Positions 48,898-58,348 of a DNA stretch of 64,000 bases are shown here, piece after piece. The position numbers were made by a program, and so were the translations under genes. Origin of the DNA: JAKPCT01 sp029553165 (GTDB lineage: Bacteria > Bacillota > UBA4882 > UBA8346); the NCBI GenBank assembly GCA_035359995.1, contig DAORZT010000007.1:1-64000 (forward strand). The letters run 5' to 3'. How positions within the stretch are numbered: the stretch's first letter is position 1; each line of letters begins with the position of its first letter. The notes beneath the pieces were generated by a model. It had not been told where the DNA came from, searched no databases, and saw nothing but the letters and a program-made list of their open reading frames with translations.

Positions 48898-48939
48898 TGT
48901 ATGTTAATAATCTTCCTATCTAACAGCGGCGGAGAGCTT

Positions 48940-50160
48940 TCAAACTTGAATAAACGGTTCACATTTTGAATAAATTTGCGGTTCGATCTCGGCAGTTATT
49001 CTGATACCATCAGCCGCGTATTCCTTAAATAAAATCCGGCTTTTTTGGTGCAACAGATCCAATAATCCGGCATCACGATAAGGAATCAACAATTGACAAG
49101 TCTTAACCTTTGGGGTTAATTCCTCCATCATTAAATCAATCAAAACTTCGATTCCAAAACCACTTTGCGCCGATATTGCAACCGCTGACCATTCTTTCAC
49201 TAAACGGGATAATAAATGTTCTGATTCTAATCGATCAACTTTATTTAAAACGTTGATAATCGGAGTGTTTTCAATCTTTAATTCCTTAATAACCTGCTGT
49301 ACCGCCTGAAATTGTTCTTCCAAATTTGGATTACTGCAGTCCATCACATGGAGTAACAATGAAGAACGTACTGTCTCCTCCAATGTTGATTTAAACGCAG
49401 CAACCAATTGATGGGGCAGATCACTTACAAAACCGACAGTATCTAAGATAATATACGATTTATTATCAAGTGTAATTTTACGGGCAATTGGATCTAATGT
49501 GTCAAACAACCGGTTATTTGCCGGTACTGCCGCTTCCGTTAAACGATTAAAAAGGGTCGACTTTCCGGAATTGGTATATCCAATCAATGCAATTGTCGGG
49601 ATTTCATTTTTTTCTCGCTGTTTCCGCTGGATACTACGGTTTTTTTCGATCTCCGCCAACTCCCGGCGCAAGTCGGCAATCTTATCTCGAATCCGCCGCC
49701 GGTCTAACTCTAACTTTGTTTCACCGGGTCCTCGGTTACCGATACCTCCACCGGTCCGGGAATAACCGCTAACCCCGCTAATCCTCGGCAACAAGTAATT
49801 TAACTGTGCCAATTCTACTTGGATCTTACCTTCTTTAGTTAATGCCCGTTGCGCAAAGATGTCTAAAATCAATGCCGTACGATCAATTACTCTGACACTG
49901 GTCAAATTTTCTAAATTCCGAATTTGAACCGGAGACAGCTCCTGGATCGCAATCACTAACCCTGCCCCGGTATCACGGACCAGCTCTGCTAACAACTGCG
50001 CTTTGCCGTAACCAATAAAATAAGCCGGATCGGGTTTGCTTCGATCCTGGACCACCCTTACCACTTCTTCGGCACCGGCAGTGGTAACCAATTCTTTAAA
50101 TTCATTCCATTGAAATTCGGTAAATGAATTTGATGCTGCTATTAAGATTGCTTTTTCCAT
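48940..50160 (-). CDS. hflX: Ribosome-associated GTPase HflX
   Basis: The 406-residue protein has an N-terminal HflX domain (about 1-180, with a basic helical part RRRIRDKIADLRRELAEI and the glycine-rich TGGGIGNRGPGETKLELD) and a GTPase domain with P-loop GYTNSGKSTLFN, DTVGFVSDLP (G3) and NKVD (G4). It rescues stalled or heat-damaged ribosomes by splitting subunits. AGAGG precedes the ATG. It is 13 bases from coaX. Confidence 0.95.
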   Translation of the reverse strand: MEKAILIAASNSFTEFQWNEFKELVTTAGAEEVVRVVQDRSKPDPAYFIGYGKAQLLAELVRDTGAGLVIAIQELSPVQIRNLENLTSVRVIDRTALILDIFAQRALTKEGKIQVELAQLNYLLPRISGVSGYSRTGGGIGNRGPGETKLELDRRRIRDKIADLRRELAEIEKNRSIQRKQREKNEIPTIALIGYTNSGKSTLFNRLTEAAVPANNRLFDTLDPIARKITLDNKSYIILDTVGFVSDLPHQLVAAFKSTLEETVRSSLLLHVMDCSNPNLEEQFQAVQQVIKELKIENTPIINVLNKVDRLESEHLLSRLVKEWSAVAISAQSGFGIEVLIDLMMEELTPKVKTCQLLIPYRDAGLLDLLHQKSRILFKEYAADGIRITAEIEPQIYSKCEPFIQV

Positions 50161-50173
50161 TTAACCTCTTCAA

Positions 50174-50944
50174 TCAACTGGTTTGATTTAATTCATAGAT
50201 TATTCGTAACCCTTCTAATGTTAAATAAGGATTGATCGCATCGAACAACTCCGTATCACCGGCTATTAAATCTGCAATTCCTCCGGTCGCAATTACCCGG
50301 GGATTGGCATTCATTTCAGATTTAAACCGTTTAATCATCGCTTCAACCAGACCGATATACCCATAGTATAAACCTGATTGCATACTGCTAACCGTATTTT
50401 GGCCGATTGCATTCTTTGGTTTTATCAATTCAATCCGGGGTAGTTTTGCAGTCCGAAGAAACAAAGCCTCACTGGCAATTCCCAAACCCGGAGCAATCGC
50501 GCCACCTAAATAGTCACCATTTTCAGCGATCGCACAAAAGGTGGTCGCAGTTCCAAAATCAACAATGATTAACGGAGCGCCGTAAAGCTTAATCCCAGCA
50601 ACAGCATTAACAATCCGATCGGCACCTACCTCCCGCGGATTTTCATATTTAATATTCAAGTCAGTCCTAATCTCTGGTCCTACCAGCAACGTTTCAACGC
50701 CAAAGTAGCGTTGAATCATCTTCTCAATTGTTCCGGTAACCGGAGGCACAACACTGGAGATAATCGCTGCTTTAACTGCAGTAGCCTGGAGGTTTTGATC
50801 AATTAAAAACGACTTTAATAAAATTCCATATTCATCAGCTGTTTTATTACGATCCGTCTGGATCCGCCAATTAGCAATTAACTCTTGATCTTGATATAAT
50901 CCGGTAACTATTTGAGTATTGCCAATATCAAACACTAATAGCAA
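50174..50944 (-). CDS. coaX: Type III pantothenate kinase
   Basis: The 256-residue kinase has the ASKHA motifs MLLVFDIGNTQIVTGLYQ (PHOSPHATE 1), GADRIVNAVAG and IIVDFGTATTFCAI. It phosphorylates pantothenate, the first step to coenzyme A, and typically needs a monovalent cation. Start TTG with GGTGAG. It lies 6 bases after the Nif3-like gene and 13 before hflX. Confidence 0.95.
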   Translation of the reverse strand: MLLVFDIGNTQIVTGLYQDQELIANWRIQTDRNKTADEYGILLKSFLIDQNLQATAVKAAIISSVVPPVTGTIEKMIQRYFGVETLLVGPEIRTDLNIKYENPREVGADRIVNAVAGIKLYGAPLIIVDFGTATTFCAIAENGDYLGGAIAPGLGIASEALFLRTAKLPRIELIKPKNAIGQNTVSSMQSGLYYGYIGLVEAMIKRFKSEMNANPRVIATGGIADLIAGDTELFDAINPYLTLEGLRIIYELNQTS

Positions 50945-50950
50945 AACTGC

Positions 50951-51745
50951 TCACCCAATCCTTTCAAAAAATGAAAACAACGGTAAGGATTCCTCCGAAT
51001 CATCCTGTTGTAAAATGTAACTCTTAGTATAATAATTACAAGAATAATAGTCTTTTAAGAACTCCACCTGACAGTTATGTTCCTGCAAACGCACTTTTAA
51101 TAACTCTGTCAGATGCTGCATCCCCGGTTTGGCAATTGTACAATGGCCAACATCAATCAAGTTCAGCCGGTAACATGCCGCAAACCTGATTGGCAGGATA
51201 CTTAATTCTCCGGAAATTATTGTATCACAACCATTGAGCAAACAAGTTTCCCACAGATTTTTATTAAAGGGTAAAAATCCCGAACCCGCATACAAGGCAA
51301 CCTTTTTAACTTTATTTTTTAGATCACCATAGTTCGGCAGGACATTTAAATCCAGAACTCTTTGGCAATGTTCAAGTAAATCCCGGAAACTTAGATCCAC
51401 TTCCCCATAGAGAATATTATCTTTCAATACCAGCTTGTCCAACTCAATCGCTCTGGCAAATGTGTAGTTAATTCCCTCCGGTGCATTATCCCAGCTTGTA
51501 TGTAACGATATGATTTTAAGTTTCTTATTGTCAACATTACTCCTGGCCTCACCATACCAGGGATGATATGAAATAATCAAATCAAAATGTTTATTTATTG
51601 CTTCCAGAATATTTTGTTCCGTGGGATCAATACAGACTCCAATTTTTTTGATGGCTCTGGGAAAATTCTTGATACTCTCCAAACTAGATTCTGCAAGCCC
51701 CGGCGCTAACTCCAACAATATATCGATAAGGGTTTGAACCTCCAT
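50951..51745 (-). CDS. Nif3-like dinuclear metal protein
   Basis: The 264-residue protein has the Nif3/YqfO family metal motifs ISYHPWYGEA (usual hHP) and LHTSWDNAPEGINYTFARAI, and the C-terminal NLIDVGHCTIAKPGMQHLTELL supplies the last ligands. It is shorter than the roughly 370-residue YqfO form because it lacks the inserted PII-like domain. Function is unknown although relatives are labelled GTP cyclohydrolase I type 2. The start is ATG with GAGGGTGGAG. First gene in the Nif3-coaX-hflX series. Confidence 0.88.
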   Translation of the reverse strand: MEVQTLIDILLELAPGLAESSLESIKNFPRAIKKIGVCIDPTEQNILEAINKHFDLIISYHPWYGEARSNVDNKKLKIISLHTSWDNAPEGINYTFARAIELDKLVLKDNILYGEVDLSFRDLLEHCQRVLDLNVLPNYGDLKNKVKKVALYAGSGFLPFNKNLWETCLLNGCDTIISGELSILPIRFAACYRLNLIDVGHCTIAKPGMQHLTELLKVRLQEHNCQVEFLKDYYSCNYYTKSYILQQDDSEESLPLFSFFERIG

Positions 51746-51901
51746 CTACGCTCCACCCTCTCTCAAAGGACAACTTCTACCGTAAAATAAATTTCATTTT
51801 ATTATATCATAGCGCATTTGCAACAGCAACCAACCAGCTTAACCGCTAGATCAAAAATTCATCACTTATGAAGCAAAAGAAAGCTCAAAACAGAATTTAT
51901 A

Positions 51902-52654
51902 TTACTTATTACCCCCCGGACTAGCCAACACCACTTCCGTTATATTCCGGGACTGATCATAGATTGTAGTCAGTTCAATATTGAAAGCGCTTTTTTGCAG
52001 CGTATTTGGCTCACTTAATAAAGTACTGTACCCTCTTGCTATATTCCCCTCATTCTCAAAGATTAAATCTACCTGTTCGGCTTCTAGTTTTCTAAACATC
52101 TTACCGCTGATCTCTTTTACTAAACTCCTACCCATCTTGCCATGATATTCTCCGGCCAAGATAATTGCAAAATTAATACTCAAACTGTTACTGAACCCAG
52201 TAATCGTCTTCTTAAGACCATTCAGATATTGACGCAGGTTTTTGAGCTTACTGTTATTAACCGTATGGATCCCCAGTTGGGTTTCGTTCAGGTAATCACT
52301 GCGGCTTGATTGCAATGTTACGGTAATCACAGTTTTATCATCTTGGATCCCTTCAAATGAAGCATAACTCAATTCTCCCTGGTCGCCACTGATCACCTCA
52401 GTTGTTGTTTTAAGATCCAGTTTTTCCTTAATATTATTAGCTAACTCTTTCAATTCATAGGCAGTTAACCATCGGTCATTGAGCTTCATCCAACTTTCAG
52501 TGGTTATTGACTGTAATTTGAGTCCGCTGGCCTCCCAAGCAGTTTCCAACGGATGTTCATAAATCCGCTCCCCAATTGATACATCAGTAAATTTAAATGA
52601 AAATAAAATCAGAAAAATTCCCGCCATCAATAATTTCAGTAAAAATTGTTTCAT
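51902..52654 (-). CDS. YwmB-like protein
   Basis: The 250-residue protein has an N-terminal signal or anchor (about 3-21) and the YwmB family pattern: LETAWEASGLKLQSITTESWMKLNDRWLTAYELKELANNIKEKL, and later GYSTLLSEPN with IELTTIYDQSRNITEVVLASP. YwmB occurs only in Bacillota, mostly spore formers, next to murA and spoIID; its role is not known. GGAGG precedes the ATG. It stands alone here between Nif3 and the PHP gene; 155 bases separate it from Nif3. Confidence 0.75.
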   Translation of the reverse strand: MKQFLLKLLMAGIFLILFSFKFTDVSIGERIYEHPLETAWEASGLKLQSITTESWMKLNDRWLTAYELKELANNIKEKLDLKTTTEVISGDQGELSYASFEGIQDDKTVITVTLQSSRSDYLNETQLGIHTVNNSKLKNLRQYLNGLKKTITGFSNSLSINFAIILAGEYHGKMGRSLVKEISGKMFRKLEAEQVDLIFENEGNIARGYSTLLSEPNTLQKSAFNIELTTIYDQSRNITEVVLASPGGNK

Positions 52655-52732
52655 GATTCATAACCTCCCGCTACTAATCTCTACTGTTTGAAATCAGTAT
52701 CGGAAACAATCATCATGATTATACTTCAAACC

Positions 52733-52758
52733 AAAAAAAATAGGGATTATAATCCCTA
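52733..52758 (-). terminator. Terminator of the PHP-family gene
   Basis: TAGGGATTATAATCCCTA (52741-52758) is an 18-base perfect palindrome; leftward it runs into eight T residues. It begins 3 bases after the stop of the gene at 52761. Confidence 0.85.
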
Positions 52759-52760
52759 AT

Positions 52761-53579
52761 TCAAGCCTTCCAAGATTGCAATTCTTGTTTACGTCCATTA
52801 AAAGTAACTATTTGATCGTAACCGGCAGCTTCCAAGATTTCGCTTACTTTATCGTAATCTGTCCCGACATCTTGAGGCCGATGGGCATCAGAACCCAATG
52901 TCACTTTGACATTATTGTGCCGACAAAGTTTTAATAATTCCAAGTTGGGATAAATCTCTCCATTACCTAATTTGGAGCTACGAATCCCATACGAATTCAG
53001 TTCAACTACCGCACTTGTGCCGATTCTTCGTGACAACTGTTGATATAACTCCTGCATGACCTCCGGTGATAACGTTCTAAAGGCCCGCTTCGGCAAGTCA
53101 ATATGTCCTAAGATATCAAACAGACCACTCTCTGCTGCTTCAGCTACTAATGCAAAATAACGGGGGAAAATCTCTTCAGGGCCATGCTCCTTCTCCCGCA
53201 AAATATATTCATAATTCCACTCTGGAACAAAATGCACCGAGCCAATCAGATAGTCCCAAGGATATTTCTTAGCAAACTCCTCAATCCGTTCTTCCCAACC
53301 AGGTACATAATCAATCTCTAATCCCAGCTTGATCTTAATCTCCTTATATTCCGAGCGGTACTTTAATACTGATTCGACATACCCTTCAAGCTCAACCTCA
53401 TCCATCCCCCGCTCTGTCACCGGTAAATTGGGATTAGGCGGACTGTAAAAACGAGGCACATGATCAGAAAAACCAATCTCCTTTAAACCTTTAGCAATTG
53501 CCACCTCGATATATTCCCGGTCATCACCGCAAGCATGACCGCACCGAATAGTATGAACATGATAATCAACCAAGTACAA
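52761..53579 (-). CDS. Histidinol-phosphatase-type PHP phosphoesterase
   Basis: The 272-residue PHP-domain protein has the metal-binding motifs MYLVDYHVHTIRCGHACGDD, IGFSDHVPRFYSP, DYLIGSVHFVPEW, ILGHIDLPKRAF and VTLGSDAHRPQDVG. The length and these motifs fit HisJ/HisK histidinol phosphatases of Bacillota, but no his genes are nearby, and similar PHP enzymes act on other phosphates. Start TTG after GGAGTGAG. It lies 36 bases after alaS, so it probably shares that transcript. Confidence 0.85.
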   Translation of the reverse strand: MYLVDYHVHTIRCGHACGDDREYIEVAIAKGLKEIGFSDHVPRFYSPPNPNLPVTERGMDEVELEGYVESVLKYRSEYKEIKIKLGLEIDYVPGWEERIEEFAKKYPWDYLIGSVHFVPEWNYEYILREKEHGPEEIFPRYFALVAEAAESGLFDILGHIDLPKRAFRTLSPEVMQELYQQLSRRIGTSAVVELNSYGIRSSKLGNGEIYPNLELLKLCRHNNVKVTLGSDAHRPQDVGTDYDKVSEILEAAGYDQIVTFNGRKQELQSWKA

Positions 53580-53615
53580 TTTTTAGGCTCACTCCTATTA
53601 TTGGTATCAGGACTA

Positions 53616-56234
53616 TCACTTGCTTAATAATTCTTTAATCAGTTGCTCTCCTACCGCTAAAGCTTGGCCAATTTTGCTAGCATCTTTTCCTCCGGCTTGA
53701 GCAAGATCCGGCCGTCCGCCACCACTGCCACCGGTTTCAGCAGCAACTTGTTTAATGATTGCTCCGGCTTGAATCTTACCGGTTAAATTTTTAGTGACTC
53801 CAACCACAAATGACACTTTATCATCGGTCACCGAACCAAGCAAGGCCACTCCGGTCACCATCTTGTCACGCAACTTATCGATCGCTTCACGTAAATGCTC
53901 CATCCCCAAATTATCCACCCGGGCAACCAGATATTTGGCATCTCCAATTACTTTTATCGCTTTAAATAATTCCTGCACTTGATTTTCAGTGTCATTTTGA
54001 CTGAGTTGCCGTAACGCTTTCTGACTCTTATTATAATCATCAATTAAATTAATTAACCTTTGATTAACTTGGTTGATGTCAGTCTTTAATCGGTTACAGA
54101 TTTCATTTAAGACCATCCGCTCATTGTTAATCAGGTCGAGGGCCGCTCTTCCGGTCACCGCTTCAATTCTTCGAACACCGGTAGCGACACTGCTTTCAGA
54201 TATGATCCTAAAAATCCGGATCTCAGCAGTATTTGACACATGCGTACCACCACACAACTCCCGGCTGAAACTATCAACACTGACTACTCTTACTTGGTCA
54301 CCGTATTTCTCACCAAATAACGCCATCGCTCCCGCCTGAATCGCCTCGTCATAACTCTGGTGCTCCACACAGACAGATAAAGCTTGTCCAATTACCGAGT
54401 TCACTAAATTTTCAATCTGGTTCAACTGCTCTGTGGTAACTTTCTCAAAATGAGTAAAGTCGAAGCGCAACCGTTCTTGAGTCACCAACGACCCGGCCTG
54501 GTGAACATGATCACCAACTACCTGGCGCAACGCAGCTTGGAGTAGATGGGTTGCGGTATGATTACAAGCGATCGCCTTGCGGCGTTCACGATCGACCGCC
54601 AACATGAATTGGCTGGCGTTCTTCGGAAATTCGCCTGTTTTTTGAATCAGATGAACAATCCGGTCATTCAAACGAACGGTATCAGCAACTTCATAGTTCT
54701 TACCATCAACTCGGATAATCCCTTGATCGCCAATCTGCCCTCCGGACTCGCCATAAAAAGGTGTTTCTGCAAAAACCAGGTGCCAATAATCCTGATCTTC
54801 TCCAAAAAGACAGAGATTCGATTGGCATTCAAGTTTTTCGTAACCCCGGAAAACCGAATGGGGCTGATCATTAACCGTCTCCCATCTGGTCTGCTCTTCC
54901 ATTACAAACTTGCCACTTTCACGCGCCCGGGAACGTTGTTCTTCCATCTCACGGTTAAAACCTTCCAGGTCAACGGTTAATCCCTTCTCTTCAGCCATCA
55001 GCTGAGTAAGATCTAATGGGAATCCATACGTGTCATACAGTTTAAATGCATCAACACCCGGAACCACTGATGATTGTTGTTGAATCAATCTTGATGCAAT
55101 ATTCTCAAAGAGCTCTATTCCCTTATCTAAGGTTCGGTTAAAGCTCTCCTCTTCGGCTTTGATCACCAATTCACAATGGTTCTGTTGCTGTTTCAGTTCC
55201 GGGAAAGCATCCCCCATTGCCAGCACTAAATAAGGAACAATCTTATACAGAAAGGGCTCAGTTAATCCTAAGGTTCTGCCAAAACGCGCCGCTCTTCTTA
55301 AGATGCGTCTTAAAACGTACCCTCTACCCTCGTTTGACGGTAAAGCACCATCAGCAATCGCAAACGATAATGCCCGAATATGGTCAGCAATCACTCTGAT
55401 TGCCACCTGGTTTTCACTGTCCTGGTAAGACTTGTTGCTTACCGTTTCAATCCCTTTAATGAGTGTGGCAAACAAATCAATATCATAATTAGAGCGTTTC
55501 CCTTGTAAAACGGAGACAATCCGCTCAAAACCCATCCCTGTATCAACATGTTTGTTCGGCAGTTCTTCGAGACTTCCGTCAGCTTTCCGGTTATATTGGA
55601 TAAATACCAGGTTCCAAAGTTCAATATATCGGGCACACCCTCCGTTCACACTACAGACATGCCCTGGAATATGACTTTTATCGCAACGTTCAGGACCCAA
55701 ATCAATATGAATTTCAGAACACGGCCCACATGGACCGGTATCACCCATCTCCCAGAAGTTATCCTTATCGCCAAATCGCATCACATGTTCAGGATTAATA
55801 TCGGTGTAGGTTTTCCATAACTGTTCGGCCTCATCATCAGTATGATGAACTGTCGCGTACAACTTGCTTTTCTCCAAACCCCATCTTGAGGTTAACAGCT
55901 CCCACGCCCAGATAATCGCTTCTTTTTTATAATAATCTCCAAACGACCAGTTCCCTAACATCTCAAAGAAAGTATGATGATAGGTATCCCGTCCAACTTC
56001 GTCCAGGTCGTTGTGCTTACCGCTAACGCGAATACACTTTTGCGTATCGGCAGCTCTGACGTAACTTCTGGTGCCGGTCCCTAAAAAAACGTCTTTAAAT
56101 TGATTCATTCCGGCATTAGTGAAGATTAATGTCGGATCATTATGAGGCACAAGCGAAGCGCTTGGCACAATTGTATGATCTTTTTCGCGGAAAAAGTCCA
56201 AAAACTGCTGTCGAATTTCATTTGCAGATAACAT
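53616..56234 (-). CDS. alaS: Alanyl-tRNA synthetase
   Basis: The 872-residue enzyme has the class II core (SANEIRQQFLDFFREKDHTIVPSASLVPHNDPTLIFTNAGMNQFK), the editing domain with HTATHLLQ (about 565) and CGGTH (about 665) zinc motifs, and a C-terminal oligomerisation part with DHA1/C-Ala GGSGGGRPDLAQAGGKD. The start is the ATG at 56234 after AAGGAGTG; the upstream in-frame start lies outside it. Transcription begins at the promoter 56330-56358. No T-box was found in the leader. PHP gene co-transcribed downstream. Confidence 0.97.
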   Translation of the reverse strand: MLSANEIRQQFLDFFREKDHTIVPSASLVPHNDPTLIFTNAGMNQFKDVFLGTGTRSYVRAADTQKCIRVSGKHNDLDEVGRDTYHHTFFEMLGNWSFGDYYKKEAIIWAWELLTSRWGLEKSKLYATVHHTDDEAEQLWKTYTDINPEHVMRFGDKDNFWEMGDTGPCGPCSEIHIDLGPERCDKSHIPGHVCSVNGGCARYIELWNLVFIQYNRKADGSLEELPNKHVDTGMGFERIVSVLQGKRSNYDIDLFATLIKGIETVSNKSYQDSENQVAIRVIADHIRALSFAIADGALPSNEGRGYVLRRILRRAARFGRTLGLTEPFLYKIVPYLVLAMGDAFPELKQQQNHCELVIKAEEESFNRTLDKGIELFENIASRLIQQQSSVVPGVDAFKLYDTYGFPLDLTQLMAEEKGLTVDLEGFNREMEEQRSRARESGKFVMEEQTRWETVNDQPHSVFRGYEKLECQSNLCLFGEDQDYWHLVFAETPFYGESGGQIGDQGIIRVDGKNYEVADTVRLNDRIVHLIQKTGEFPKNASQFMLAVDRERRKAIACNHTATHLLQAALRQVVGDHVHQAGSLVTQERLRFDFTHFEKVTTEQLNQIENLVNSVIGQALSVCVEHQSYDEAIQAGAMALFGEKYGDQVRVVSVDSFSRELCGGTHVSNTAEIRIFRIISESSVATGVRRIEAVTGRAALDLINNERMVLNEICNRLKTDINQVNQRLINLIDDYNKSQKALRQLSQNDTENQVQELFKAIKVIGDAKYLVARVDNLGMEHLREAIDKLRDKMVTGVALLGSVTDDKVSFVVGVTKNLTGKIQAGAIIKQVAAETGGSGGGRPDLAQAGGKDASKIGQALAVGEQLIKELLSK

Positions 56235-56329
56235 AGCAAACACTCCTTAACCTCCAAGTTTGTATCAAAACTCTCAAACCATCAAAGTAACCGCATAAAC
56301 CAATAGATATAAAATTTTAAACTGATTAC

Positions 56330-56358
56330 ATTGTAATAAATAATTACGTTAATATCAA
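56330..56358 (-). promoter_or_regulatory. Promoter of alaS
   Basis: Leftward, TTGATA (56358-56353), a 17-base spacer and TACAAT (56335-56330), giving a leader of about 90 bases. Confidence 0.7.
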
Positions 56359-56415
56359 CTAAATTGATCGAGATTTAGTAGTAAATTTGTTGAAAGCCAT
56401 CACCCTAAAGAAATA

Positions 56416-56432
56416 GCCGGTAATAGACCGGC
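56416..56432. repeat. Small GC-rich hairpin upstream of alaS
   Basis: GCCGGT (56416-56421) and ACCGGC (56427-56432) pair with a 5-base loop. Rightward it is followed by ATTTCTGATAATATTTTATTTT and leftward by TATTTCTTT, so a weak terminator in either direction is possible. Confidence 0.35.
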
Positions 56433-56480
56433 ATTTCTGATAATATTTTATTTTCGTCACCAAATCTTCCTGATATGCAT

Positions 56481-56503
56481 TAAAAAAGAACCCGAAGGTT
56501 CTA
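56481..56503 (-). terminator. Terminator of the 53-aa gene
   Basis: Leftward, AGAACC (56502-56497), a TTCG loop and GGTTCT (56492-56487) followed by TTTTTA; the hairpin begins 3 bases after the stop of the small gene. Confidence 0.85.
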
Positions 56504-56505
56504 AA

Positions 56506-56667
56506 TCATTTAATTCTGTGATCAACTTGCATTTTGTTATTTACTTTCTGTTGTAATTTGGCGTCAAATTCAGTCATCGTTCTTTTTACTTCACGATATT
56601 GTTTGATTCCGACACACTTATTAATCTTGAGACTCAAAATATCAAGTGGTTGTGTGTTGTTACTCAT
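56506..56667 (-). CDS. Small 53-aa protein of unknown function
   Basis: The frame from ATG at 56667 gives M-S-N-N-T-Q-P-L-D-I-L-S and continues with KINKCVGIKQYREVKRTMTEF, ending QVDHRIK. It is basic and helical-looking with one cysteine. GGAGG lies 6 bases before the ATG and a UUCG-type terminator follows the stop directly, so it is very probably expressed. No family recognised. It follows the twin-P-loop ATPase by 70 bases. Confidence 0.72.
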   Translation of the reverse strand: MSNNTQPLDILSLKINKCVGIKQYREVKRTMTEFDAKLQQKVNNKMQVDHRIK

Positions 56668-56737
56668 CAAAAACCTCCGTGTTTTTTATTTGTGAAGTTA
56701 CGATTATGATTATTCAAGGATCTGTAACTTTAAACCA

Positions 56738-57835
56738 TCACTTGCTCTCAATATAACCGATAATCCGTTCGATAGTTCGGTCTCTTAAGTCGTTAACGGC
56801 ATCAAAATCCATATTCGGAATATAATAGTCTTCCAAGCGGTCATGCATCGACTTTGCTTGCTTTATAAAGCCAATTGCCTGTTCTAATAGAGCATTCTTT
56901 AAAGTTTCCTCATTTTTAATGAGACCATCATACTTAATAAATACTGAAGGAGCAACACATTCATCCATATTGACAAATCTTATGTCTTTATCAATATTGA
57001 GCTGATGTGGATCAACTGAGGTTGTTATCGCCAGATCAAGCTCCGCAATCACTAAATGTTCAACTTTAAGCGGATCAAAAGCACAATAATATGCTTCACA
57101 ATCATAACCCTGCTCAATACAGAAAGTGGCTATTTTATTAATCAAAGTTGATTTCCCGGTCCCCGGCGCACCGGTTATCGCCACTATTTTTGACATACTG
57201 CCAATTAAAGTATTCAGATAATTATGAAAACCTTCCGGAGTGATCGCACTCGCAAACAGTTTCCGTAAATATCCTGGATTTTCGGCATCTTTCCTAACCG
57301 GAAGCAATTCAGCGATTAAATCCTGAGCCAGCCGATTGGCTTTTCCATATTGCAGGCCCTCAATATTAGCCGCTTCAATATCATCATGAATCAGTTTCGC
57401 TGCTTTTAAAGAGCGATAGGCTCGTTCAAACCAGCGGCCTATTTCCTGGTTAATGGCAATGATTTCATCCTTATGCTTTCTAAGACCTGATTCATTCCAA
57501 TAATCACCCAAATGGATGATCTCATCGACCGCGCCCGGATTTTTGGGGTCAACAATATGGGGGCTGGTACCATCAATCAAGGCCACCCCAACTTGAGGAA
57601 AGACAACACCATCAAGAGAATTATTATCCGAAGAACAATGGTGTTGTTCAACATCCAGTCCCTGTTGTCCGAGCCGTTCAGCAATTACTTTCATAAATGA
57701 ACTTTTTCCGACCCCCGGACCACCTTTAATAACCAGAATTCGGGTTGCATCCGGTCTGATCACGTAATTGTAATAAGAGAAAAAACCTAATGAAGTGTTG
57801 CCACCCGGAAAAACATCTTTCACCTTGTAATTCAC
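56738..57835 (-). CDS. Twin-P-loop ATPase of unknown function
   Basis: The 365-residue protein has two Walker A motifs, GGPGVGKSSF (about 38-47) and GAPGTGKSTL (about 218-227), one in each half, with the halves sharing the layout ...YDCEAYYCAFDPLKVE versus ...DVEQHHCSSDNNSLDG. It matches an uncharacterised Bacillota ATPase family known under PRK06851. Starts at GTG after AGGAGAGG. The 53-aa gene follows. The Walker B positions (VALIDGTSPH, LDLAITTS) are weak, so kinase- or nucleotide-sensing activity is possible. Confidence 0.82.
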   Translation of the reverse strand: MNYKVKDVFPGGNTSLGFFSYYNYVIRPDATRILVIKGGPGVGKSSFMKVIAERLGQQGLDVEQHHCSSDNNSLDGVVFPQVGVALIDGTSPHIVDPKNPGAVDEIIHLGDYWNESGLRKHKDEIIAINQEIGRWFERAYRSLKAAKLIHDDIEAANIEGLQYGKANRLAQDLIAELLPVRKDAENPGYLRKLFASAITPEGFHNYLNTLIGSMSKIVAITGAPGTGKSTLINKIATFCIEQGYDCEAYYCAFDPLKVEHLVIAELDLAITTSVDPHQLNIDKDIRFVNMDECVAPSVFIKYDGLIKNEETLKNALLEQAIGFIKQAKSMHDRLEDYYIPNMDFDAVNDLRDRTIERIIGYIESK

Positions 57836-57922
57836 AGTCGCACCTCTCCTTTAATAAGGACTATGTCATATAGTTTATGCCACGTTTTTGTGAAAATGTG
57901 AAAGGTTTTCCGGATTAAAGAT

Positions 57923-58324
57923 TTATTTATTCGCCAAAAAACGTCCTACCTCTTTATCAACACTTAATATATGCTTGTTGAGCCAATCAATCACCAGATG
58001 GTTGGTAGCAATAATCAGGGTCACCGTACCACCTTCTTCAATATTCTGCTGCTTTAACTCCTTAAACCTCGCAATAAAGTTATCATGAGCCAATTTGTGT
58101 TCTTGATATTTTGGATAACCCGATTGCTTCATGATTGATTCTTCGGTTTTAAAATGAATAATTACATATTCGCCAAGAAAATCAATTAATTCAGATAATT
58201 TCTCTTTCCCTTTACCATTGTTACAGGCTTCTAACAGATTATCAATTCTCTGATAAAGCTCCTGATGCTGTTTATCAATTTCCGGATGACCAACAGCCAA
58301 GGATTCATTCCACTTTATTGCCAT
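57923..58324 (-). CDS. Bacteriohemerythrin
   Basis: The 133-residue protein has the diiron hemerythrin ligands: HPEIDKQHQELYQRI, HFKTEESIM, YQEHKLAHDNF and the C-terminal HLVIDWLNKHILSVD. It binds oxygen reversibly or buffers it near oxygen-sensitive enzymes in anaerobes. Start ATG with GGAGGGG. It is separate from its neighbours, with the twin-P-loop ATPase 88 bases further on and a putative metalloprotease gene upstream. Confidence 0.95.
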   Translation of the reverse strand: MAIKWNESLAVGHPEIDKQHQELYQRIDNLLEACNNGKGKEKLSELIDFLGEYVIIHFKTEESIMKQSGYPKYQEHKLAHDNFIARFKELKQQNIEEGGTVTLIIATNHLVIDWLNKHILSVDKEVGRFLANK

Positions 58325-58348
58325 CTGCCCCTCCTTGAAATTAGCTTG

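Noticed and set aside
54546..54980. 144-codon open frame on the + strand inside alaS
   Set aside because: It is antisense to the editing-domain region of alaS, has no ribosome binding site, and its composition reflects the complement of the real gene.
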